Below, in pieces: positions 1 to 7,163 of a stretch of DNA of 64,000 nucleotides. The notes beneath the pieces were generated by a model. That model was not told where the DNA came from and searched no databases. It saw only the letters and a program-made list of their open reading frames with translations. Position 1 is the first letter of the stretch, and each line of letters starts with the position of its first letter. Both the position numbers and the translations under genes were made by a program. Origin of the DNA: Nocardia puris (GTDB lineage Bacteria > Actinomycetota > Actinomycetes > Mycobacteriales > Mycobacteriaceae); the NCBI RefSeq assembly GCF_003315035.1, contig NZ_QNRE01000022.1, forward strand, positions 1-64,000, written 5' to 3'.

Positions 1-77
1 AGGCAGGCGAACCACTCGGCGTAGGTGGCGGCTTCGCCGGTCGGCAGGACCTGAGCTTGAGGCAGAGCGATGGGCAT
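1..77 (-). CDS. ArsR-family regulator, N-terminal fragment cut by window edge
   Basis: Reading leftward from an ATG at 77 there is an open frame of 25 codons running off the window. It ends with residues LPTGEAATYAEWFACL, which resembles the first helix of ArsR/SmtB metalloregulators (usual form AYAEWFxxLADPTR). The gene is divergent from the flavoprotein at 178 and shares with it an intergenic region full of ATCGAT boxes, the usual arrangement for an autoregulating ArsR repressor. The DNA-binding domain and metal-binding cysteines lie outside the window, so the family call rests on this short segment and on context. Confidence 0.55.
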   Translation of the reverse strand, partial: MPIALPQAQVLPTGEAATYAEWFAC

Positions 78-87
78 GGGGCCAGTA

Positions 88-163
88 TATCGACGTAGAT
101 CGATGGTTGCATTCATCGATGCCGGTCGATACTCTCAGGCTCAGTCAATCGATCTGCATCGAT
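88..163. promoter_or_regulatory. Divergent promoter region with repeated ATCGAT operator half-sites
   Basis: Between the ArsR-like start (77) and the flavoprotein start (178) there is an inverted repeat ATCGATG (99-105) / CATCGAT (114-120), and a second pair ATCGAT (148-153) / ATCGAT (158-163). A related TATCGA lies at 88-93. Short A/T-rich inverted repeats in such a divergent gap are typical operators of ArsR-family repressors. Binding by the adjacent regulator is inferred. Confidence 0.5.
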
Positions 164-177
164 GGAAGAAGGTCGTC

Positions 178-1548
178 ATGAACTCCCTGCCCGTTGTTGT
201 CATCGGAGCTGGACCCGTCGGTCTCGCCGCCGCCGCCGAGCTGGCCCGCCGCGGGCTGCCGTTCCTGCTGCTCGAACGCGGCCAGCACGCCGGTGCTGCT
301 GTCGCGCAGTGGCATCACGTGCGCGTGTTCTCGCGCTGGGCCGAACTGATCGCCCCGGCCGCACGGCCCCTGCTCGACGCTCACGGCTGGACCGAACCCG
401 ACCTCGAGGGCTACCCGACCGGCGCGGAGTGGGTGGAAGGCTACCTGCGCCCGCTCGGTGAAGCGCTCGGCGAAGCGGCCCGGTTCGACACCGAAGTGAC
501 CGGTGTGGCGCGCCGCGGCCGCGACCGAGTCGTCGACGCGGGGCGCGACAGCGAACCGTTGACCGTGCACGTGCGCACCGCCGACGGCCACGAGGAGCGC
601 CTCACCGCCCGCGCGGTCATCGACGCCTCCGGTACCTGGACGACACCGAATCCACTCGGCGGAGACGGGCTGCCCGCCGTCGGCGAAGCCGCGGCCGCAC
701 ACCGCATCTCCTACCGCGTTCCCGACCTCACCTACCCCGACATCGCGGCCCGCCACGCCGCCCGCCACGTGGTCGTCGCCGGAAGCGGGCACTCCGCGCT
801 CACCGCGTTGGTCGTGCTGGCCGAACTGGCCGGCGAGCACCCGGGGACTCGCATCACGTGGCTGCTGCGCCGAGGCACGATCGGATCGACCTTCGGTGGC
901 GGGCAAGCCGACGAACTGCCCGCTCGCGGTGCACTCGGGTTGCGCGCTCAGGCTGCGGTCGAGGCCGGACACATCAACGTGGTCACCGGTTTCCGCACCG
1001 AGGCCGTCGAACGCACCGACCACGGTCAACTCACGCTCATCCCCGCCGAAGGCGATCCCGTCACCGATGTCGATGAAGTGATCGTGCTGACCGGGTTCCG
1101 CCCGGACCTGTCCTGGCTCTCGGAAATCCGCCTCGATCTCGATGCGACTTTGCAGGCACCGGCGAAGCTGGCACCTCTCATCGACCCGAACGCACACTCC
1201 TGCGGCACCGTCTACCCGCACGGCGTCAAGGAACTCACCCATCCCGAACCCGGGGTGTTCCTGGTCGGCATGAAGAGTTACGGGCGCGCACCGACCTTCC
1301 TGGCGATGACGGGCTACGAACAGGTTCGCTCGATCGTCGCCGCCCTCGCCGGTGACCACGAAGCCGCGCAACGAGTCGAACTCAGCCTTCCCGACACCGG
1401 TGTCTGCGGCGGATCCGGCCTCTTCGACGCCCCGGCCGATGAATCAGCGGGCGGATGCTGTGGGGCCCCGACCGCAGTGCAGGAGCTGACCCTCAGCGTC
1501 CCGACCGCGATCCAGGAACTGCCCCTGACCTCCTCGCCTGCGCGCTGA
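178..1548 (+). CDS. FAD/NAD(P)-binding flavoprotein of a metalloid-resistance-like operon
   Basis: A 456-aa flavoprotein is predicted when starting at ATG 178. An upstream in-frame start at 70 would translate the operator region, so it was rejected. The N-terminus has a Rossmann dinucleotide motif (VVIGAGPVGLAAAAELARRG), and a second nucleotide-binding stretch (VVVAGSGHSALTALV) lies near residue 200. The C-terminal tail carries clustered cysteines (CGGSG then GGCCG), which could coordinate a soft metal or metalloid. Divergence from an ArsR-like gene and linkage to an MFS exporter and an ArsO-like remnant suggest a role in arsenic or related detoxification. The substrate cannot be read from the sequence. 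Confidence 0.7.
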   Translation: MNSLPVVVIGAGPVGLAAAAELARRGLPFLLLERGQHAGAAVAQWHHVRVFSRWAELIAPAARPLLDAHGWTEPDLEGYPTGAEWVEGYLRPLGEALGEAARFDTEVTGVARRGRDRVVDAGRDSEPLTVHVRTADGHEERLTARAVIDASGTWTTPNPLGGDGLPAVGEAAAAHRISYRVPDLTYPDIAARHAARHVVVAGSGHSALTALVVLAELAGEHPGTRITWLLRRGTIGSTFGGGQADELPARGALGLRAQAAVEAGHINVVTGFRTEAVERTDHGQLTLIPAEGDPVTDVDEVIVLTGFRPDLSWLSEIRLDLDATLQAPAKLAPLIDPNAHSCGTVYPHGVKELTHPEPGVFLVGMKSYGRAPTFLAMTGYEQVRSIVAALAGDHEAAQRVELSLPDTGVCGGSGLFDAPADESAGGCCGAPTAVQELTLSVPTAIQELPLTSSPAR

Positions 1549-1557
1549 TCCACTGCG

Positions 1558-2760
1558 ATGCAGGTTGTTTCGACACCGACGGCACCCGCCGCGACCGGGT
1601 TGCGGCGGGTGCTGGTGGTCTTGTGCGTCACCGAGATCACCAGCTGGGGAATCCTGTTCTACGCCTTCCCGGTCCTGCTGGGATCCATCGCCACCGACAC
1701 CGGTTGGTCGGCGACCGCGTTGACCGGGGTGTTCTCGGCCGGACAACTACTCACCGCGCTCACCGGCGTACTCGTCGGCCGACGCCTGGACCACCACGGA
1801 CCCCGCACGGTGATGACCGCGGGCTCGGCGCTCGCGGTCACGGCGCTGATCATCGTCGCCACCGCGCAAACCCTGACAGCGTTTCTTCTGGGCTGGGCGC
1901 TGGCCGGGATCTCGATGGGCGCGGTGCTGTATCCCCCGGCCTTCGCGGCGCTAACCCGCTGGTACGGGCCTGACCGGGTGCGGGCCCTGACCGTGCTGAC
2001 CCTCGCAGGTGGGCTGGCCTCCACCGTCTTCGCACCCTTGACCGCAGCCCTGGCAACCAGGTTCGACTGGCGCGCAACCTATCTGATCCTCGCCGCGATC
2101 CTCGCGGTCGTGACGATTCCCGGTCACTGGTTCGGATTGCGATCGGCCTGGCCGCCCCGGCCAGAGGAGAACGCCGAACACGCCCACCTGGACAACCCCG
2201 GCAGCATCGCGCGCAGCCGGGCATTCATCTGCCTGGCGATCGCGTTGAGCGTCGCCGGCTTCGCGTCCTTCGCGGTCGTGGTCACCCTCGTGCCGTTGAT
2301 GACCGAGCGCGGGATCTCCACCACCACCGCGGCGGTCGCTCTCGGACTGGGCGGACTCGGGCAGGTCGTGAGCCGGATCGGCTACCGCGCGTTCGCCGAC
2401 CGCACGAGTGTGCGCACCCGCACGGCGGTGATCCTGGTCGCGATCGCCGCCACCACGATGCTGCTCGGAATCTTCACCACCGCGGCAGCACTGACCGTCG
2501 CGGCGATCCTGTCGGGCATGGCACGCGGGGTGTTCACCCTGCTGCAAGCCACCGCGATCACCGATCGGTGGGGTTCGGCCCACTACGGGCGACTCACCGG
2601 ACTCGTCTCCGCGCCGATGACCACCACCGTGGCCTCAGCACCGTTCGTGGCCACGGCCCTGGCCGCGAACCTGGGCGGCTATCCCGCCACGTTCCTGATC
2701 CTGGGCACAGCCGCTGCCCTCGCCGCGGCACTATCGCTGACCACCATCCCGAAATACTGA
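1558..2760 (+). CDS. MFS transporter, probable metalloid or organoarsenical exporter
   Basis: A 400-aa polytopic membrane protein of usual 12-helix MFS length. It begins 9 bp after the flavoprotein stop, so the two are probably co-transcribed. Repeated hydrophobic helices run through the whole length, with a typical cytoplasmic loop motif (VGRRLDHHGPRTV) after the second helix and a central hydrophilic loop near residues 195-215. The family is clear. The efflux role is inferred from the ArsR-like regulator and ArsO-like neighbours. It is not obviously ArsJ, because no glyceraldehyde-3-phosphate dehydrogenase gene accompanies it. Confidence 0.75.
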   Translation: MQVVSTPTAPAATGLRRVLVVLCVTEITSWGILFYAFPVLLGSIATDTGWSATALTGVFSAGQLLTALTGVLVGRRLDHHGPRTVMTAGSALAVTALIIVATAQTLTAFLLGWALAGISMGAVLYPPAFAALTRWYGPDRVRALTVLTLAGGLASTVFAPLTAALATRFDWRATYLILAAILAVVTIPGHWFGLRSAWPPRPEENAEHAHLDNPGSIARSRAFICLAIALSVAGFASFAVVVTLVPLMTERGISTTTAAVALGLGGLGQVVSRIGYRAFADRTSVRTRTAVILVAIAATTMLLGIFTTAAALTVAAILSGMARGVFTLLQATAITDRWGSAHYGRLTGLVSAPMTTTVASAPFVATALAANLGGYPATFLILGTAAALAAALSLTTIPKY

Positions 2761-2777
2761 GCAAAAGAACGTCATTC

Positions 2778-2945
2778 GTGATCGACGCGATCGTCATCGG
2801 CGCGGGGCAATCCGGACTCACCGCCGCCCGCACCCTCGCCGACCACCACCTGACCCCGGTGATGCTCGAAGCCGGGCCCGACCCCGTCGAGTCCTGGCCG
2901 CACTGCTACGACAGTCTCACCCTGTACTCCCCCGCCCAAATCGGC
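2778..2945 (+). pseudogene. Truncated ArsO-like flavin monooxygenase (N-terminus only)
   Basis: A GTG at 2778, 17 bp after the MFS stop, opens a frame giving IVIGAGQSGLTAARTL and then VESWPHCYDSLTLYSPA. That is the FAD-binding start of an ArsO/YhhJ-like flavin-containing monooxygenase, normally about 350 aa. Similarity ends abruptly near 2940, and the frame runs on to 3113 through unrelated sequence that belongs, in another frame, to an ABC ATPase fragment. This is a deletion or rearrangement junction, and the gene keeps only about 55 codons. Confidence 0.7.
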
Positions 2946-2964
2946 GCGGAAAGGTCCGGTCCGG

Positions 2965-3172
2965 ATGTCGCGGAGTCTCAGCCGGCCCGGCGCGACCGAC
3001 GCGCAGATGCGGGCCGCCGCCACCGCGGCCGGTCCGGACGAGGTGATCGAGCGTCTTTTCGACGGGTGGAACGCGCTGGTCGGCGAAGGCGACGCACACC
3101 TGCCGGGCGTTGAGCGCCAACGGGTTTCCCTCGCACGGGCGCTGTTGAGGGTGCGCCCATCGTGATCCGGAC
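2965..3172 (+). pseudogene. Degenerate fragment of an ABC transporter ATPase domain
   Basis: The frame from 2965 gives RPGATDAQMRAAATAAG, then DEVIERLFDGWNALVGEGD, then LPGVERQRVSLARALL. This is the helical and signature region of an exporter-type ABC ATPase. The signature is decayed (LPGVE in place of LSGGE). After ALL the family continuation GAPIVI is readable only in another frame (3149-3170), so there is a frameshift before the fragment ends. No Walker A or Walker B remains. The intact ABC exporters at 22.8-26.3 kb carry the same segment, so a related gene was probably the source. Confidence 0.7.
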
Positions 3173-3204
3173 CTGTTCAAGAACTCGATTCGGCGGACAC
3201 GCTT

Positions 3205-3460
3205 CTGTGGTGCGGCGCTCGGTGTCCCGGCGCAGGGACACCGAGCGCGGGCGGGCCGATACGCCGGGGCGAACATCCACGTGCGTGTGGGTGAGGGGGC
3301 GTGATCGCGGCGGCATTCGACGACCACTCGGACGGGCGCGCCACAGCCGGCGTGCCGAACGTCCAGGAACCAGCCCTCCGGGTCGGCGGTGTACTTGTCT
3401 CCCCATTGCATCAGGGAGACGACGACGGGCCATCGGTCCCAGCCCCTCTCGGTGAGCCGC
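3205..3460 (-). pseudogene. Degenerate C-terminal piece of an HxlR-family regulator
   Basis: Reading leftward from about 3456 the frame gives LTERGWDRWPVVVSLMQWGD and then CGAPVRVVVEC. These match the conserved C-terminal half of HxlR winged-helix regulators (LTxKGRDLWPVLxALxxWGD ... CGxPV). The end of the family pattern (PLTHTHVDVRPG) continues in a different frame, so a frameshift has occurred. The DNA-binding half is missing. It lies antisense to the surrounding fragments. Confidence 0.6.
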
Positions 3461-3514
3461 CCGGCGCACGCGACGATCGCCCGGCAAGATGCTCCGAGCG
3501 CGGCCGGTATTCTG

Positions 3515-3688
3515 TTGCAAGCCAAGGGCTTTCACGACCACGGCGGCTGGCTGCTCGACTCGCAGTTCGACGTCGAGATGCCCTGTCTGCTGGCGCACGG
3601 ACTCGGGGTGCCGGTGGCCGACGCCCGCGCGACGATCGAGATCCCTCGATCGGGCGCCCATCACCTCTGGGTCCGCACCAAGGCTTGA
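3515..3688 (+). pseudogene. Fragment of an FAD-dependent oxidoreductase (xanthan-lyase-like)
   Basis: The frame ending at 3688 contains AKGFHDHGGWLLDSQF, then LLAHGLGVPVADA and HLWVRTKA. This resembles the conserved start of large secreted-type FAD-dependent oxidoreductases (GGWxxDxQF ... LLAHGLGxPVADA ... WVRTxDWV). Only about 58 residues remain, with no start region or FAD motif, so it is a remnant. Confidence 0.5.
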
Positions 3689-3945
3689 GTGCCCTCGCAC
3701 CACCCGGGGCGCTTCACCGTCACCAACGGCGGACACACCCTCGGCCGCCCGGCTGGGCTTGCGCGTCGCGCTTCTCCGCAATCGCCCCGCGGGGGCAACG
3801 CCAGCGTCGACGGTGGCCTCGTCCGGAGTCGAATACTGTGGTCGGACAACGCCGGTCAGCGTGATCCCGCCGTCGAGGACCATCGACTCACCGGTGCTCC
3901 GGGCTGCCGTGGCGCGCGAGCGGGGACGTCGCGAAACCGTCGACG
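3689..3945. other. Intergenic remnant DNA with no intact gene
   Basis: This stretch completes the graveyard between the two operons. On the minus strand at about 3851-3904 the frame reads STGESMVLDGGITLTG, which could be the end of a short-chain dehydrogenase (xxTGxxxxVDGGxT), but nothing upstream supports it. No promoter, repeat or complete gene was recognised. Confidence 0.3.
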
Positions 3946-4611
3946 TCAGACGGTCGTGCGTTCCCGCAACCTCCGCACCGCGTCGTCCATGTGTTCCACC
4001 AGCAGCGCTCGCGCCCGGCGCGGCGGTCCCGAGGCGATCGCCTCGCGCAGTTCGACGTGTTCGCGCGCCTGCTCGCGCAGATCGGGATAGGTGGTTTGCA
4101 GGGCGCCCAGGCACATTCGCGTCTCGATCAGCAGGGTGCGCGCGGCCCGGACCAGGCGCGGGCTGCCCGCGCTCTCCACCAGGGCCTCGTGGAACTCCTG
4201 GTCGGCGTCGGAGACCGCGACGGCGTCGCCGCTCTCGGCGGCCTCGATCATGCGCGCGAGGCTGGGGCCGAGCGCGGCCTCGGCGTGCTCGCGCCGACCG
4301 TCGAGGACGAGTTCGAGCGCGCCGCCTTCGATCGCGGTGCGGGCCCGGTAGATGTCGGCCACGTCGTCGTCGGTCAGCTCGATGACGAAGATGCCGCGAT
4401 TGCGGACGCTGTAGAGCAGGCCCTCGGACACCAACCTCTGCATCGCTTCCCGGATCGGCCCGCGCGAGACCGCGAATCGGGCGGCCAGGTCTGCCTCCCC
4501 GAGCTGGACTCCCGGCGCGAGGGAGCCGCGCATGATCGCCTCGCGGAGACGGTCGGCGATCATCTCGGCGGTCGACCGCCGGTTCACGGGCTCGAAATCA
4601 AGGAGCGACAC
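3946..4611 (-). CDS. GntR-family (FCD/FadR-type) transcriptional regulator
   Basis: A 221-aa regulator with an N-terminal winged helix (residues about 12-75, including ADLAARFAVSRGPIREAMQRL) and a C-terminal all-helical FCD ligand-binding domain. It is the last gene of a leftward operon. Its GTG start at 4611 overlaps the end of the racemase-like gene by 14 bp, so translation is probably coupled. It is the natural candidate to bind the palindrome ATTGTTGACAAT, present in both divergent promoters of the cluster (6147-6158 and 10469-10480). FCD regulators usually sense a small carboxylate and are released by it, so the effector may be the pathway substrate. Confidence 0.88.
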   Translation of the reverse strand: MSLLDFEPVNRRSTAEMIADRLREAIMRGSLAPGVQLGEADLAARFAVSRGPIREAMQRLVSEGLLYSVRNRGIFVIELTDDDVADIYRARTAIEGGALELVLDGRREHAEAALGPSLARMIEAAESGDAVAVSDADQEFHEALVESAGSPRLVRAARTLLIETRMCLGALQTTYPDLREQAREHVELREAIASGPPRRARALLVEHMDDAVRRLRERTTV

Positions 4612-5344
4612 GGGCGCGCCTTTCCGCGAAGAGGGCGCCGAGCGCGGGGCAGTCCGCGTGCAGACCGGCCAGCCGCAACCCGCCCCAGACGGTCACCTGG
4701 TTGGCGGTGAGGACCGGTTTGCCCAGTGCGGCTTCGAGTTCCGGGAGAACGGCCAGGGTGTGCATGGCGGTGTCGGGGATCAAGACGGCCCGCGCGTCGG
4801 GGTGGTCGTTGGACAGGGCCAGCTCCCGCACCCGCGCCGCGTCCAGCGTGCCCACTTCGGCGGCGGTGTCGATGCCCGCGCTCGCCATGTGGACCACCTC
4901 CACCCCCGCGTCGGCGAGGAAGTCCACGAACAGGCGGGCCACGTCGTCGGGGTAGCTGGCGGCGACCGCGACCGTGCCGACGCCGAGCGCGCGGGCCGCG
5001 TCGGCGAAGGCGATGCCGGTGCTCGTCGCCGGCACACCCGCCGCGGCGGCGAGGCCGGCGGCCTGCTCGCGGGCGCCGCGCGGGCCGTAGACGAAACTGC
5101 CGGACGTGCAGGCCCACACCACGGCGGCCGGGCGGCGCGGGGCGAGCAGTTCCACGCCGTGGCGGAGCTTGTCGGGGCTGCCCAGGTCCAGCAATTCGGG
5201 GACGGCGTGCAGGTCGGTGCCGTAGATGTGCGCGACCTCGAGCTCCACCTCGAGCCCGGAGCCGGCCAGGATCGACGCCGCCAGGGGGTAGTCGTCCTCG
5301 GCCGCGTGGTCGGGGTAGATGAAGCCGATGGTGGGTGCGCGCAT
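4598..5344 (-). CDS. Asp/Glu racemase / maleate isomerase-like protein lacking the second cysteine
   Basis: A 248-aa protein from ATG 5344, where the start residues MRAPTIGFIYPDH align with the family; a longer frame from 5380 is less likely. The first catalytic loop is present (CTSGSF, Cys79). The position of the second catalytic cysteine reads IPDTAMHT, with Asp191 where the neighbouring paralogue has Cys196. Two-cysteine members isomerise or racemise, while one-cysteine relatives such as arylmalonate decarboxylase do other chemistry. This protein therefore probably does not have the same activity as its neighbour. It lies 14 bp downstream of the paralogue and overlaps gntR. Confidence 0.75.
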   Translation of the reverse strand: MRAPTIGFIYPDHAAEDDYPLAASILAGSGLEVELEVAHIYGTDLHAVPELLDLGSPDKLRHGVELLAPRRPAAVVWACTSGSFVYGPRGAREQAAGLAAAAGVPATSTGIAFADAARALGVGTVAVAASYPDDVARLFVDFLADAGVEVVHMASAGIDTAAEVGTLDAARVRELALSNDHPDARAVLIPDTAMHTLAVLPELEAALGKPVLTANQVTVWGGLRLAGLHADCPALGALFAERRARVAP

Positions 5345-5358
5345 GGAGTGGTTTCCGT

Positions 5359-6099
5359 TCAGAAGACGTTGAGCAGCCATTTACCCGGCCCCATCATCGG
5401 GAGTTTCATGCGCCCGAGGCAAGCCCACATGGTGAGCTGATTGGCGGTGAGGACGGGTTTTCCGAGCGCGCGTTCCAGCGGCTCGATGACGTCGTAGGTG
5501 GGCAGGTTGGTACAGCTGACGAAAATCGCTTCCGCGTCGGGATGATCGGCCCCGACGATCCGCTCGGCGATGGTGCGGTAGTTGACTTTCCAGATGCCGC
5601 CGCCGAGCCCGAGATGGTCCGAGCGCACCACCTCACAGCCCGCCTCGTGGAGGAAGTCGTGCAGTTTGTTGGTGAGGATCTCGTCGTAGGGGGTGATCAC
5701 GGAGATCTTGCCGATGCCCAGGTGACCGATCGCCTCGACCAGCGCGCCCGAGGTGGTGACGGCATCGCGGGCGCCGGCTCGGCAGATGGTGTCGCGCAAG
5801 GATCGTTCGTAAGCGAGTCCGTTGATGAAACTGCCCGAGGTGCACAGGTAGGCCACCACCTCGGGCTCCACGTGCAAGACGTTGCGGGTCGCGGCGGTCA
5901 GATGCGCCGGATCGGAAACAAGTTGGGCCATCTCCAGCGACACCGGCACGGGCTCGTACGGCGTGCGGGCCAGGTGCAGACTGACGTCGAGGGGCGCCCA
6001 CCGCCAGAGTTCGCGTTCCAGCGCGAGGTCGAAGGGGGCGATGATCCCGATGCCCCGCTGCGCGACGGGGCCCTCTATGTCGGGAAAACTGGGTTCCAC
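5359..6099 (-). CDS. Maleate cis-trans isomerase / Asp-Glu racemase family protein
   Basis: A 246-aa enzyme of family length with both catalytic cysteines: Cys86 in LCTSGSF and Cys196 in VSCTNLPTYDVI. In this superfamily the pair performs proton transfer or C2-C3 isomerisation; maleate isomerase from Nocardia farcinica is a characterised member. A role converting maleate, or a substituted analogue, to fumarate is plausible. Other activities such as hydantoin, aspartate or arylmalonate chemistry cannot be excluded. It is the first gene of the leftward operon, and the conserved operator lies about 50 bp upstream of its start. Confidence 0.75.
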   Translation of the reverse strand: MEPSFPDIEGPVAQRGIGIIAPFDLALERELWRWAPLDVSLHLARTPYEPVPVSLEMAQLVSDPAHLTAATRNVLHVEPEVVAYLCTSGSFINGLAYERSLRDTICRAGARDAVTTSGALVEAIGHLGIGKISVITPYDEILTNKLHDFLHEAGCEVVRSDHLGLGGGIWKVNYRTIAERIVGADHPDAEAIFVSCTNLPTYDVIEPLERALGKPVLTANQLTMWACLGRMKLPMMGPGKWLLNVF

Positions 6100-6145
6100 T
6101 GCGGCCCCTCTCGCGCTCAGCCGGGTAGACCTCCGAACACGATCG

Positions 6146-6159
6146 GATTGTTGACAATC
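6146..6159. promoter_or_regulatory. Palindromic GntR-type operator in the isomerase/dehydrogenase divergent promoter
   Basis: GATTGT-TG-ACAATC is a perfect 6-bp-arm inverted repeat in the 86-bp gap between the divergent genes starting at 6099 and 6186. The 12-bp core ATTGTTGACAAT recurs exactly at 10469-10480, in the other divergent promoter of the same cluster. It resembles FCD-GntR operators of the TNGTNNACNA type. Assignment to the GntR gene at 3946 is inferred. Confidence 0.75.
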
Positions 6160-6185
6160 ATACGATGTGATTCTACCGTGTCAAT

Positions 6186-7151
6186 GTGGACCAGGGCACG
6201 ATCATCACCGTCCTGCACGACGACGCCGTGCCCGACGCCGATCTCATGGCCCCGATCGCGGACCGGGCCGAACTCCGCTACACCGACGCGTCGGGACTCG
6301 CCGACGCGTTGCGCGGCGCGCAGATCCTGTTCGTCTACGACTTCCTCACCAGCGCGCTCCCCGGAGCATGGCACGCGGCCGACCGGTTGTGCTGGGTGCA
6401 CATGGGGTCCACCGGCGTCGATCCGGTCCTGTTCCCCGAGGCATTGGCCAGCGATGTCGTCATCACCAACACCCGGGGCGTCTTCGACACCGCCATCGCC
6501 GAATACGTCCTCGGGCAGATCCTGTCCTTCGCCAAAGACCTGCCCGGCTCGCTGCGGTTGCAGCAGCGCGGCACCTGGCAGCACCGCGATTCCGAGCGGA
6601 TCGCGGGCGCCACGGCGCTGATCGTCGGCACCGGTCCGATCGGGCGCGCCATCGCCCGGCTGCTGCGCGCGGCCGGGATGTCGGTGCGCGGCGTCGGCAG
6701 GCGCGCCCGCGACCACGACCCCGACTTCGGCTCCGTCGGCGACGACCTGTTCGCCGAGCTGCCCGGGGCCGACTACGTCATCGCCATCGCACCGCTCACG
6801 CCCGACACCCGGAAGATGTTCGACGCCAAGGCCTTCGCCGCGATGAAGCCGCACGCCAGGTTTGTCAACGTGGGCCGCGGGGAACTCGTGGTGACCGACG
6901 ACCTCGTGGCCGCGCTGGCCGGCGGGGCGATCGCCGGGGCGGCGCTGGATGTGGTGGACCCGGAACCACTGCCGCCCGAGCACCCGCTGTGGCAGCTGCC
7001 CAACGTCCTGATCACCCCGCACAATTCGGGGGATGTGGCCGGGTGGCGCGACGAGGTGGTGCGCGCGTTCCGCGCGAACTTCGACAACTGGATCGCCGCC
7101 CGGCCAATGGAGAATGTGGTCGACAAGGAGCTGGGGTACGTGCCCGGCTGA
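6186..7151 (+). CDS. D-2-hydroxyacid dehydrogenase, NAD-binding
   Basis: A 321-aa enzyme that would reduce a 2-oxoacid to a D-2-hydroxyacid, or the reverse. The nucleotide fold shows GTGPIGRAIARLL near residue 148. The catalytic region has GRGELVVTDDLVAAL, a glutamate in the VDPEPLP segment and the conserved histidine in TPHNSG (about His279). The only in-frame start close to the promoter is the GTG at 6186, 26 bp after the operator and without a clear ribosome-binding site, so it may be leaderless. It begins a two-gene rightward unit with the amidase, 12 bp downstream. Confidence 0.85.
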   Translation: MDQGTIITVLHDDAVPDADLMAPIADRAELRYTDASGLADALRGAQILFVYDFLTSALPGAWHAADRLCWVHMGSTGVDPVLFPEALASDVVITNTRGVFDTAIAEYVLGQILSFAKDLPGSLRLQQRGTWQHRDSERIAGATALIVGTGPIGRAIARLLRAAGMSVRGVGRRARDHDPDFGSVGDDLFAELPGADYVIAIAPLTPDTRKMFDAKAFAAMKPHARFVNVGRGELVVTDDLVAALAGGAIAGAALDVVDPEPLPPEHPLWQLPNVLITPHNSGDVAGWRDEVVRAFRANFDNWIAARPMENVVDKELGYVPG

Positions 7152-7163
7152 AGGAGCCCTGCT

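Noticed and set aside
5345-5380. Longer N-terminus for the racemase-like gene starting at 5380
   Set aside because: It would overlap the upstream gene by 22 bp and adds residues absent from the family; the ATG at 5344 gives the conserved start.
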